Shown here piece after piece: positions 49,240 through 59,784 of a DNA stretch of 64,000 nucleotides. Made by a program: the position numbers and the translations under genes. The notes beneath the pieces were generated by a model, which saw only the letters and a program-made list of their open reading frames with translations, had not been told where the DNA came from and did not search any database. This DNA comes from Plectrocnemia conspersa. Its lineage: Eukaryota; Arthropoda; Insecta; Trichoptera; Polycentropodidae. Location: assembly GCA_009617715.1 (NCBI GenBank), contig VTFK01000052.1, positions 434,001 through 498,000 of the forward strand. The letters run 5' to 3'. How positions within the stretch are numbered: position 1 is the first letter of the stretch; every line of letters starts with the position of its first letter.

Positions 49240-49575
49240 ATTTTTTTGTCCACGTTAAGTGCATTAAAGGAATCGAGACACGTAAAGTGGTGTGTTATGT
49301 CAACGGTACGTGTCGGCGCGCGTGCCGCCGATGCGGCGAAACTGCATGTCCGTGTACGGGTTACGTGTCACATTTTTTAATAATTTATCCCCAACACGAA
49401 ACTAAATATTTATTATTTATGTCCGTGTGTGCGCGGTGCTCAATCAATATCCGAATTTGTGAAAGCCCTACACACATACACCTCAGGTTTTCGCCGATCA
49501 ATCAACCCCTAAAGCGGGATTGTTGCACCCCTGTTGGGATTACTGCGACCTTAAATAGTATACTAGGATAGAAGG
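49240..49575. other. GC-rich island with a Cys-rich short frame
   Basis: Composition rises sharply (gtgtcggcgcgcgtgccgccgatgcggcg near 49309). A 94-codon + frame opens from 49287, with C-R-R-A-C-R-R-C-G and C-P-C-T-G-Y. The Cys and Arg excess follows from the CG-rich words and need not be selected. A promoter or an unrecognised exon are both possible. Confidence 0.3.
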
Positions 49576-49668
49576 TGCCTTTAAAAAAACAACCCAATTT
49601 GGTTAGTAAAATAAAGTGAAACCACCGCGCTTCAGTCAATTTTAAAGTACGCTGTAATATATTTATAT

Positions 49669-49745
49669 TTAAGAGTGCCACAAGGATCGGATCTCAGTCC
49701 AGTCACGTTTATTTTGTCTATAAATAATATCACCACAGCAATTGT
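49669..49745 (+). pseudogene. Non-LTR reverse transcriptase scrap
   Basis: The + strand reads R-V-P-Q-G-S-D-L-S-P-V-T-F-I-L, then I-N-N-I. This is the V-P-Q-G-S-x-L-S-P block and following helix of Jockey/CR1-type RTs. Neither the upstream A-F-D motif nor the downstream Y-A-D-D box is recognised within 300 bases. Confidence 0.7.
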
Positions 49746-49749
49746 TCTA

Positions 49750-50448
49750 AATATATTTACTTATTGGCATTTAAAAATAGTATATTAAATTAAAATACTA
49801 CATATAGTGAAGAAATATATATCTACACTTATATATTTATAGGACAAGTATGGTTCGGATGTGTGTCGTCTAATCAACCAGGGACCACAAATTCGAACCG
49901 CAATAAACTCGTCTAGAAATTTACGATAGTTTCATTCCTTTTTTTTGAGACTTTCGACCGGAATGTGTCACTTCAGTTTTGCTAAATCTGTCTTATGTTA
50001 TTTAGTTGATTAAAAAAGTGTGTAATAATACTCTATTATTTATTTTAATATTATAATTTTTATTACAAATCTGACCATCATGACTTGACAAGTTTTCCCA
50101 ATGCGTCAAGTGGGCCTAAGTAATAAATATTACTGTACTAAAATAAAATCAATCACAAAACAGTAGACAATGCTTTTTTATTTGCCTTAATTTAAGGTAT
50201 CTTTATTTTAAAATACAATTTTAAATTTATTTTTCTAATATAAACTATGATTTCAAAAGCTTTTTTTTCATAAATGCTCATTTTTTACATAAAAATGCTT
50301 ATCTCTAAAATTAAATTTTTTTTAAAATACTTTTACTTACCATCTGAATTTGTTTTAAAAAAAGCTTCACTTTTGTTAAGATAATAGTATTGCTCTTTTA
50401 TATATCGCGTATTTTTTTAATTCATTAACGCATATATTCTGAAGCCCA
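49750..50448. other. AT-rich stretch
   Basis: No feature recognised. A (T)n-rich tract upstream of 50449 would serve as the polypyrimidine region if the exon call is right. Confidence 0.4.
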
Positions 50449-50449
50449 G

Positions 50450-50581
50450 ATTTTATTGATCCGCATAATTTCCAACTACCTGCGTATCAGACCGCTTATA
50501 AGTTGCCTAAACATATCCTAAGAGACGAGCCGTCCGAGATGTTTAATGATCTGCCCCCAGGTGATTACTACTGTGACACCT
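50450..50581 (+). CDS. Candidate internal exon, unknown protein
   Basis: A 132-base block runs from an acceptor (gaagcccag|) to a consensus donor (ACCT|GTAAGT). One frame is fully open, reading I-D-P-H-N-F-Q-L-P-A-Y-Q, then K-L-P-K-H-I-L-R-D-E-P, then N-D-L-P-P-G-D-Y-Y-C-D-T. Both boundaries are in phase 1, so the exon could be skipped without a shift. Its base composition is well above its flanks. The preceding candidate exon at 36.2 kb ends in phase 2, so direct splicing between the two would not keep the frame. A frameshifted inverted copy at 19.8 kb argues that it may instead belong to a repeat family or a duplicated gene segment. The protein is not recognised. The end of the block (caggtg...cacctg) also has imperfect dyad symmetry. 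Confidence 0.45.
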
Positions 50582-50584
50582 GTA

Positions 50585-52295
50585 AGTCCCCATTAGCATC
50601 AACAGTTATTTTTAAAACTCTAACAATATATTGTTTATATCATTCAAGTGAAGTACATTAAAATTATTTATAAATCAATGTTCATTGTGTGAAAAAATTG
50701 TAAACATAAATAATAATAAAGGTTAGATGTTTTATTTAATATAATAGTTTATTTGCTATGTTAATTATATTTTATATTTATTTAGTAGTACAGAAATATT
50801 TTCTTAAATGTTTATATTTAAATGTAATATGAACGTAATGCTCCTAAAAATAAAATAAATACGCCATTAAATCATATTTTATAAAATATACGATTAAAAG
50901 TGTATAAGCGTCCGTGTGAAGAATTGAGTACAGTTTAATGTTACACAAAACAATCTCAAATATAATATTTTATTTAATATTCAGTACGATTTTAGATATC
51001 AAATAAAATTACTTTGAAATAAAATAAATATAAATAAATACGATTAGTATTGAAATCAGCAATTTTAAATTGTATGTAGGGTATATAATATTTAACATGC
51101 TAGAAGATAATTTTGGATATGCTTCGTAACAACTAACTTAATATAAACGTTATATCGATGAGTAACGAATCTAACTGGTTTCAGCAAGATAGTGTCATAT
51201 ATAACACGTTCAATTTCCTTGCATGGTTGGAGAAAGATTGAACGGTTATACGATTTATAAGACATTTTACTTTAGCGTTTCCAAATGAGTGAATGTCAGA
51301 CAGTCGTATTTTTAGAAATCAATTCATATAAGCGAAAATTGATAACACACCGAGCGCAATAATTAATGGGGGCAAATGTTTTATGGATTTTGAAATTTGT
51401 TTCGTGTCGGAACGCTATCTATTTTCAATAAAGTGGTTTTGATATAGATAATTAAAATTCTAGGCTGCGTCGTGATCTTAAATTCTAACCACGACAAGAT
51501 TTTAATGACAAAACGCTAATGGACCAAATTGGGATTTAACGACCCTAAGAATTTAATTTTGCATAGTTTATTAGGTCACGTTGACATTTACATACACTCA
51601 ATTTTAACAAATGTCAACAATACATTTATCATAAAAGCGAAAAAACATTTACCAAGTTTACTTATTTGTATAATTATACAAATTTCTAAATCAATCATAT
51701 CACCGCAAAAAAATATTCTTAGAGAGCGTTCAAGAAATCAATGAATTGAAAGGTGACGAAAAATTGCATATTGTTTTTATCTCACAGATTACTAAAAAAA
51801 GTATGTTAAAATTATACAAAAAACATATAGGCTGATAAGACGAAATACATTTTCGTGCTTTTTAATTGTATAAAAATATATACACGATTATAAGTGAAAC
51901 TCTAGATAATAATGCTTTAGTAAAACCAAATACCATCAAATAAAAAAATGATTTTAAAAACATATTCAGTACGAAAATTTAATTATTTTTGCCAGATGAA
52001 ATCACTACACACTTTTGCATAAACAGACTATAAAACTCTGTTCTATACCAATATTAAAAAATAAAGAAAAGTGTACATATATCTTCATGTGTATATAAAA
52101 AAACTTTTTCATAATTGAACTATAAGTAAATCAATATTTTAAGTCATACCTATATATTTTTTTTTAATAAAACGTTTTATACAAATATACATTTATTATA
52201 TTTATTAAATATATATTTATTTTTATTAATTAATGCTAAGAAACATTTACAGTTTGATTGAAGTAATATTAAAAAAAAAAGTAAAAAAACAATAA
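50585..52295. other. AT-rich stretch, unassigned
   Basis: Begins with GTAAGT if the exon call is right. A slightly GC-richer zone at 51170-51420 has no recognised content. No further exon is seen. Confidence 0.45.
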
Positions 52296-52297
52296 AT

Positions 52298-53057
52298 TTA
52301 GGTTTTAGAATCATTACTATGTGGTCTTAAGCATCTTAACAATATGTACTTTTGCAATTTGTAGTTATATATATATATAAATTTTATGTTGTTTTTATCG
52401 TACTCTCCGATACACGAGATTAGTGGATTAGTGTAGTTAAGTGAAATGTTTTTATAGTATTTTATAGTATAAAAATGGCAATGTTTTTTGATTGTTGGTA
52501 TTTGGAGGCTATTGTTAAGTTTTTTAGAATTACTATAGAAATGTGTATTACATATTTTTAATGCTTTTTTTTGGGTGAAAATTATTACTGGTGTTATTCC
52601 ACATGAGTCCAAAATTATTAAAGTGAAAATGTTTTTTTCCTTTCGGGATATTTAAAGCGTTAATAAATAATGTATTTTTACATATAAACTTTTTTGTAGC
52701 TTGTAAAGAAACAAAAAAAATAAGATGTAAACCGTTTTCAAAAATAACCAAAAGTATTAAAATTGACTTTACACAATAAAAAGGTTTTTTTTCATTTAAA
52801 ATAAATTTTTATTAAACCTTAAATCTTAAAAATATGTACTAATATAAATAAAAACCGTCTAATCAACTTCTCTGAAGAACTCCAGATAGAATATTAATCG
52901 GTATCGAGTGTTCATTATTTAGTGAAACACCATAGCTTCTACTTCTCAAATATAAGCATATTAAATGTAGCAGATAGTCGGAGGTTTTGTATTTGTATAG
53001 TTTGTGAATCAAACAGTAATGCCATACCGTGTCGAAAGCTTTTTCTATATCTAACAT
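52298..53057 (-). pseudogene. Jockey-like retrotransposon remnant, RT core deleted
   Basis: At 53057-52863 the minus strand is open and reads M-L-D-I-E-K-A-F-D-T-V-W-H-Y, then Y-L-R-S-R-S-Y, and ends at S-G-V-L-Q-R-S, a decayed S-G-V-P-Q-G-S. Farther down, at about 52612-52400, it reads M-W-N-N-T or M-D-S-C-G-I-T in overlapping frames. Then come K-A-L-K-I-C-N, S-L-Q-I-P-T-I-K-K and T-N-P-L-I-S-C-I-G-E-Y, matching the C-terminal end of Jockey elements (K-A-L-R-x-I... L-x-I-P-T-I-K... H-x-N-P-L-I). The Y-A-D-D segment between the two parts is missing and frames change several times. The first part matches the 20.5-kb scrap. Confidence 0.8.
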
Positions 53058-53059
53058 TT

Positions 53060-55330
53060 ATAGACCGGAACCCAGTGTTCCAAAAATTAAATTACTGGAA
53101 CTAAGGAAGATGTAGTTATAGCTATAAATAAGTTCAGGAATAAATACCGAAAAACTTACGCTATACTTTTTCGAGCTAGTTTTTAATATGCTGCGGATTA
53201 AGGTATCATAAAAATTTTCAATACTAAAGTATAACTTAAATTGTGCGCATTTTTTAAAATATTGTGCTGGCTAAATTTTTAGTGATTTTTAAACGTCACA
53301 CAAAAATAAGAATTAAAAGCCTGTTTATAATACTTCTGTCGAGATCTATTGAAAATGTAATTATGTTACATTTCATAACACTGAAAGGTTATCATAATTG
53401 AAAGTTCATTTTCATAAAGAATTGACTGAAACAAGTATTGAACGATCGATTTGAATACTTTAAAAAATATGCTACTCGTCTGATATTTCTTATATTTGTC
53501 AATAAATTTGTATTATTATGGTCATGTTTAATTTCTTGAACTCATGTGTTGTATATATATGTGTATGTGTGTGCCTTTAATGTGTGAAACTATTACTGTA
53601 ACGCCGTTTGGCGCATTTCTATTACAGCAGCGCCTAAAATCGCGCAGTCACGCAATTCCAAAACACCTCTGTCCTGCGGATAGAAAAATTCTTCACCTTC
53701 AACACTGCGGATATTTCTTGAACGCCCTTTTACGATAAATTAAACAGGCGTTTCGTTTTTAACATAAGAGGGAGAAACAGAAAAAAAATGCTCATAAACA
53801 CAGCATGTCCCATAAAAACGTAACTGGTTACAATAGCAATGCATTGAAGCTCTCTTACGTTGTTAAATTACTAGAAAGGAATATTTAACATATTTTATAA
53901 AATGATACAATATTATGTTGCATAATGAGAATTTGAAATCCCGCATGGTTAATATGAATAATAACACATCAAAGATGTTGAGGTTCGCGGTGCGAAATAC
54001 GAAGCATGTGGTATTTTATGTCAATGGCTTTAAGGTCTAATTGCTTCATAATAAACTTTGCTTTAATCATAATGATCTCACATTTATAAAATAGCAATTT
54101 ATTATGAAAAAGTGTGATCTTGTACATATATGTAAATATGGGCATCGCTTTAAAAGTTAAAAAGAATTACATAAAATCTTTGATTTCAGTCCGGTGTCTC
54201 ACTACTTCCTAGAAACGCATTAGGCTAACGCCTGTCATTTTAAAACATAAGCTTTATGTTAAATAAATTAATATAATTATATCGAAAACATAAAAATCAT
54301 AGCTCAATATAGCACAGCAAAATAAATAATAGATATTGCTAATGGCATATTTTCATGAACTATTACAATTAGCCAACGCAAATAATTTATCTAAAAATAA
54401 GCAGTGACCCCCTCCACGGGTCGCTTAATAATAGCCTCGCACTTTTGTCGTTAACTTTAATCCAATTCTGTCAAATCACCGTCAAACTTTGAACCTTTCA
54501 TATAGCTCGACGTTCATCAACGAGCGTGATATCGATTTGGTTTTTTCTTATACTTTTCGTCGAAGGAGATTGAAATTGATCGAATGTTTGCAGTCGTGTC
54601 GAGTGTCTCGTGAAAATACTCACTTACGCGGTTATTTATAAACACGGTTTTGAATTAGTGTTTCTTCTCGAGAAAATTTACTAATGCTTTTTTTGTTAAA
54701 AACTAAATTTGTACGAATATTTTCAAATCTTTTGCAACAATCGTTGCTTTGCATAAGAAAACTAGAGTCAGATGTTTAAAAATATGCATGTTTTCTTAAA
54801 ATATTTGAATAGAGGTCGGAAATATTTGAATGGCCATAAATTGTGTAACACTTTTGCTTTGAATAATCGGATAAGAAGAAACCGCTTTGCGTGGGAATCG
54901 GCAGGTTACAAAAATGTATGGGGGCTTTACGCAATAAAATTTCCCTGTCGGCGAATTTACATCTCGTTTTTTCAATCATCCAAAGAAGTTTTTATCCTTA
55001 TTTTTTTGAAATATTAAAAATGTAAAGTAGCAAAAGCTGTTATTGCCAATTTTATTTAAAAATCGTGTTTAAATATTGAAACTTTTTCGTAGCTCGACAC
55101 TCTGAAATCAATCGAAGTAGATCGATTTGATCCTACGATTATTCGCGTACATTATAACAAATCATCATCCTATTAAAGTTTTCGTTCCTTAAAACCGTTA
55201 GTAGAGCCTCACTCAGTGGATGCAGCACTAAAGCTCTTTGTTCTATTAAGAATATTATTTGTCAGTATTGATCACAGTGAATTATATGAGTTGTATCTTG
55301 ATATCTTAATAATCTTATATACAAATTCAT
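53060..55330. other. Mostly AT-rich stretch with GC-richer zone at 54.4-54.65 kb
   Basis: The zone at 54400-54650 (ccccctccacgggtcg, gctcgacgttcatcaacgagcg) contrasts with its flanks but carries no recognised exon. Short frames at 53544-53738 and 54772-55017 show no motif. Confidence 0.4.
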
Positions 55331-55721
55331 AAATACAGGTGGCCCTCGACTTTCACACATAATTGGTTTCTGAAAATGTGTGCGACTGTTGAATGTTTTA
55401 AAGTAGAGGGAAGTGAAAAAAATTTTTAAAAAATATTTATTTATCATAAGAGGTGTTTCATGTTTTGTGATTAAGCTCAAAATTTTTTTTTTTTTTTTTC
55501 TCATCTGCTTCATTCTCTTCCAAAATTTTTTTTTTTTTGGATTTTTTAAATTTGTAAATGGTTTTATGTATTTTTCCTTTAATTTAGTATACTCTCGTAT
55601 AATTTATTATTCTTTTTATGTTATTGTTTAACTTAACAATTTGTAAATAATGTAAATGGTTATGAACCAGTATTGTGCATTTAATATATCTGTATGCTAT
55701 TTTACCTATGTCTATTTAAGA

Positions 55722-55754
55722 AATAAACTTTTATAAAAAAAAAAAAAAAAAAAA
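55722..55754 (+). other. Poly(A) signal and A20 tract
   Basis: AATAAA at 55722-55727 is followed within eight bases by 20 consecutive A residues at 55735-55754. In the orientation opposite to the Tigger transposase this has the form of a reverse-transcribed RNA 3' end. The upstream boundary of the inserted segment and its target duplication were not identified. A plain A-tract expansion remains possible. Confidence 0.5.
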
Positions 55755-55765
55755 GAGAGACATGT

Positions 55766-56620
55766 TTAAGTGGGGTTTGCGGGTGCTTCCTTTGAAAAGT
55801 TATTAAGAGTTAACTGTTTTCCACTATTCTTTTTCTTTTGTTCATATAGTATTTTATAACATGCTATGTCTTTATTGATCGCCCTACGCACTTGAGATAT
55901 GCGTTCTCCATTGGGATCACAATCTTCCATATTATTTAAAAATTTGTCAAGATGCGTGAAGGCTTCATTCATATTTTTCATTGTTGAAGAGTTTCCTAAA
56001 ATAAACCTGTCTCATCTACATTAAATATTTGGCTAGAGAAATATTCTACATCTTCAATAATTTTGAATAATTAAGAAATAAATTCTTTTGCAGCATCTTT
56101 ATCCGCATCAGCCGATTCTCCAGTAAATTTAATACTATGAAAAGAAAACCTTATTTTAAAATTGTAAAACCAACCGTTACTTGCTTGAAAAACCGTGTTA
56201 AAATCTTTTCTGTAATCTATCCTTCCAATCTTTGTGCAAACTAAGAGCTTTTGCTTGAATAATTGAAATACTCAGAGGGACATGTTTTTAATGCTGGTCA
56301 TCGATCCATGATGCAAAGATTTTTCCATTTCATCCATGTTTTTTTTTGCCGGGTTTTTTTGGAAACATATATTTTAAGATTGTGGAAAAATATCTTCAAT
56401 TTCCACAATTTTGAACGTATTCCTTAATTATATTTTTATTTTGCAAAATTGAACATATCGTAGACCTGTTTGTATCATACGAACGTCCGATTGAAGCAAA
56501 AGATTCATCACTATCAGAACGTCCAATAATTTCCATCTTTATCTCGAATCGTGTGAGGTTTTTGAGTCCTTGATTTCTTTTTGTTCGTATCAACGCTGAA
56601 GTTTTTCTTATAAAAAAATA
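55766..56620 (-). pseudogene. Tigger-like transposase with deleted DDE domain
   Basis: The N-terminus reads from about 56593: L-T-R-F-E-I-K-M-E-I-I, then S-F-A-S-I-G-R-S-Y-D-T-N-R-S-T-I, a CENP-B/psq helix-turn-helix. It is followed by a second DNA-binding domain with A-S-W-I-D-D-Q-H and L-S-I-S-I-I-Q-A-K-A-L-S-L. Next comes the degraded start of the DDE domain (near the N-V-D-E-T-G-L-F block, about 56020). The frame then jumps to the C-terminal tail at 55981-55766, ending in R-R-A-I-N-K-D-I-A-C-Y-K and a Lys-rich stretch. Most of the catalytic domain lies in this gap, so the copy is an internal-deletion derivative as well as frameshifted. Known Tigger proteins are about 500-600 residues; this keeps perhaps half. 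Confidence 0.85.
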
Positions 56621-56689
56621 ATTTTAAACAATGTTTTTTTTAATGTGCGAAATAGCGAATTGTGCGAAAGTCGAGGGCCGCCTGTATTT

Positions 56690-57890
56690 GTATTGTGTCT
56701 ATTTGTCCTCATTCATTCATCTACACAGTGGATATTATTTAGTATATGCAAGGTGTGTGATTATTACGAAATTTGTAGAGCGCATTGCAGCACGCTATAT
56801 CTGTATGGCGGCATGCGGTTAATGGCTGGCATTTATTTGGTCAAAAGCGTTCGTTGAGCCGGCCATTATCCTAGTGTCATTGACGCAATGAAAGGGTGTC
56901 AAAAACCAGATGAGCCAGGTGGAGTGGCGCTAACAATTTGGATAAAAGCCCTGATTCATCGCGATAATTGCACACAGACGGTCGCACCGAGACACCTATG
57001 CCATTAATAAAACATTCAACTTTTGTGTTCTGACTTGTTCTTCTGGTGATAAAATGAGGACCACAATCACAGCCTATTCTGATTTATTTTTCATTGGTAC
57101 TCAGTATGATAATCAATATTAGGTCTTTATATAACTTAAAATCGATACTCTTAATAGTAAATTACAAAAAATGCACCAAATTGAACAGAATTTGTTGAAC
57201 AGATTATTCTATCCAGCAAATAATTTACGTCAGATATAAAGTATTTACTATCTTAAAAAAATACCGTAGAATCTTTTTCTTGTCCACTATTAGAACGTCG
57301 TAAGAACCTTGATGTATAATGCCCGGTCAAAGGGCACACACACTTTACGTTTTTTCAACCAATTAAAGTGATTCACTGGCCACGCACAGTACTATAGCCT
57401 AAAATCTGAAAGATCGATATACAGAGCTAGGTAAAAGTTAAATGGCATTTTTTACATAAATGTATCAAATATGTAGTATTTAAACTGGCTTCCTGGAAAT
57501 ACATATTAATTAAAAACCTTTGATACTGTATATATAATATATTATTTATTATTTACATGATTTAAATTCTCGTTCATGTTCTTTGGTGTTTTCTCTATAT
57601 TTCGCTAAAAATGTTTTTAGCATCATCAGAAGATTTATGGTACACACTTTTTTTAATCTTCACACAGATAACAGTATTAGAGTCGCACTTTTGGTACATT
57701 TTGGTTTTTATATAAAAAACGCGGTAATCAAAATTGTTCCCTAATCTTCTACCTACTTCGCGGATAGGAGCGTACTAAAAATATTTGATCGTTGTGTTAA
57801 ATTGTCACAAATTGTTATTACATTCAGAATTAAACTGTTTATATTAAAAATTACTATTTATATTTTGACGCAAATTGTATAATATAAATT
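56690..57890. other. Non-coding stretch with a GC-richer zone
   Basis: The zone at 56860-57030 is less AT-rich and unassigned. A phrase at 57590-57640 (atttcgctaaaaatgtttttagcatcatcagaag) resembles an old transposon edge but is not assignable. Confidence 0.4.
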
Positions 57891-57896
57891 ATATAT

Positions 57897-58960
57897 CAGT
57901 GGCGTGCGGTCAGGGGCGGGGGGACAAAAATTATATTTTAAAACTAAAACATATTATGTATTTATTTTTTTTTAAATTTATTTTATTCGTCTCTCATTCA
58001 TACAAAAGTCATTAATTACCGCATCATATAATATATTGTTTTTCATTAATTCATCCACAGATTTTTTCGATCGATTTTAATGCAAAAGCGACAATCTTTT
58101 CTCGCTTTGACTATTTTAGTGAATGTTTTTATTCTTTTCATTGTAGAAAATGCTTTTCTACAGAAGCACTTGTCGCGGGTATGGTAAAAATTATTTTTAA
58201 TAAATTGAATACTTCCGTCTAAATATATTTTAGTTAATTTTTAATAATCATATTAATAATGCAATTTATAGATTTAAATAGAATCATGATGACAAATAAA
58301 TTTACTTTTCAACTTCATAAAATTAAAAAAAGTTCCATACGAGCATTGAAATGGTTCTGGAAAATTCTTTTCGTGTTCCTTAAATTTAGTCACGTTTATA
58401 AGGTGCCATATATTTTAAATTATAAATAACTTTAAAACTATTCTTTCAAGTATTTCGAAATATTGAGCTTTATACATTAATTTCAGACCTTGTATATTAT
58501 CAGCGTGATTTCTTTATCTATGTAACTCATCAATCTTAACTTTGTCCCATAATGAGTCAAAATCTTATTTTTTGTTATTCATAAATTACACAATTTTTTT
58601 TATTTCATTTGAACAATAAAATATGTAGAATTTTTTTTTGCAAAATAAGTCTTATAAATAGTTTCTGCATTAATTACAGCATTAAAATCCCATTGGTTTT
58701 GATCTTTGATTATTTGGTCTAATATTATTATTAATTCACAAAACATTTTTAAAATAGTACTATTGTAATTCCATCGTATAGGAGTAACCGCAGGGAAACG
58801 TTTCTGTATTTCACAATCGAGAAAAGCTACTTTTCTTGAAGATTTACAAAAATATGATAATATATATTTAAAAAACGCTAGCACCCTATTACATCCTTAA
58901 CAGATTGAAATAAAACAAGATTCAATATGTGAGCACAGCTTAATTAATTAAAAAAACAAC
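57897..58960 (-). pseudogene. hAT-type transposon remnant (ZMYM1-like transposase)
   Basis: The end sequence cagtggcgtgcggtcaggggcgggg at 57897 is of the type found at ends of some hAT elements. From right to left the minus strand gives C-A-H-I-L-N-L-V-L-F-Q-S near 58935, then K-R-F-P-A-V-T-P-I-R-W-N-Y-N-S near 58800. This is the hAT catalytic block C-x-x-H-x-x-N-L and T-R-W-N. Later, near 58180, it gives I-F-T-I-P-A-T-S-A-S-V-E-like and F-S-T-M-K-R-I-K-T-F, the S-V-E-R-x-F-S-x-L-x-R-I-K dimerisation motif. Near 58040, N-D-F-C-M-N-E-R-R-I closes it. Frames shift at least twice, and 58300-58560 is poorly readable. The opposite terminal repeat was not found. Confidence 0.8.
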
Positions 58961-58964
58961 AATT

Positions 58965-59784
58965 ATTTCGGTATTATCTAATAGTTACTAAGTATAGCTA
59001 AAATTAAAATATACTTAAAACAAAGTTATTTATGTTTCTTTGCAAACCGCATATTTTTTTTAATACAGCAATTTTTAACCGCTTATTTGTTTAGATTGTC
59101 AGTCGTTTCTATAATTTTATTTGAATGTTGCGGTTTCGCTTGCTCCATATATCCCGTCTCTTCCCTATGGGACACTGTTTAAACTTCGAATTTCTATGCT
59201 CACAAATCATAAATTCTTGTTGTAAAAAAAATTCGTTGTCGCGAAAGAAATAATAGCAAAACACAGTAAAATTTTACGATATAGATATGTATCCCAAATA
59301 AGTAAAACACTTTTAATTATATCTTTAGATTCTTGCATTTCCTTTATCATTAAGAATTATAGAGTTTAGTGGCTAAAGATTGACTAAATAAAAAAAATGA
59401 GAATTTAGAATTAATTTCTCTACAATAAAAATGTATTATATTTAGCGATATCTATTTAAAACTTCTAGATTATTAAGCGTAAATTTTCAACAAGCTGTGA
59501 AAATACTTTTTGCGATTTAACGCTTATTTATTTAAGAGATTAAAATCCGCATACAAATTGCTAGGAGCTAGTTTTTCAAATTTAAAGCTGATCACACAAT
59601 CATCTTCAGAGCATAAATAAATCAGTGGTAATGAATGCAAAACCTCTACTTAAAAATAAATAAAATCAATGGACTGAAAGCGTTTGAAATGTGAAATGTG
59701 AAATCAAACGGAGAAAGATGGAGTATCTTACACGTAATATGCACTTCTTTATACCTTAATAATAGAAAAAAATAAAGGTAGTAC
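58965..59784. other. AT-rich stretch
   Basis: The missing 5' part of the hAT element would be expected here but I cannot recognise it. A phrase near 59575-59620 is repeat-like. Confidence 0.4.

Larger units (their letters stand above)
55336..56684 (-). mobile_element. Tigger/pogo-like DNA transposon, both ends present
   Basis: The left end CAGGTGGCCCTCGACTTTCA at 55336 and the right end (complement CAGGCGGCCCTCGACTTTCG), ending at 56684, are inverted repeats that agree over about 24 bases with two or three differences. Both are flanked by TA (55334-55335 and 56685-56686), the target duplication of this group. The 1.35-kb element encloses a broken Tigger-type transposase on the minus strand. 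It also holds an A-tailed segment near its left end that does not look like transposon sequence. Confidence 0.9.

Noticed and set aside
36248..50581. Joining the 36.2-kb and 50.5-kb exons into one gene
   Set aside because: The first ends with two bases of a codon and the second needs one base before it, so direct splicing breaks the frame. An unseen intermediate exon would be required.
52922..53104. Plus-strand 60-codon frame
   Set aside because: It is antisense to the Jockey reverse transcriptase segment at 52863-53057, which has clear motifs.
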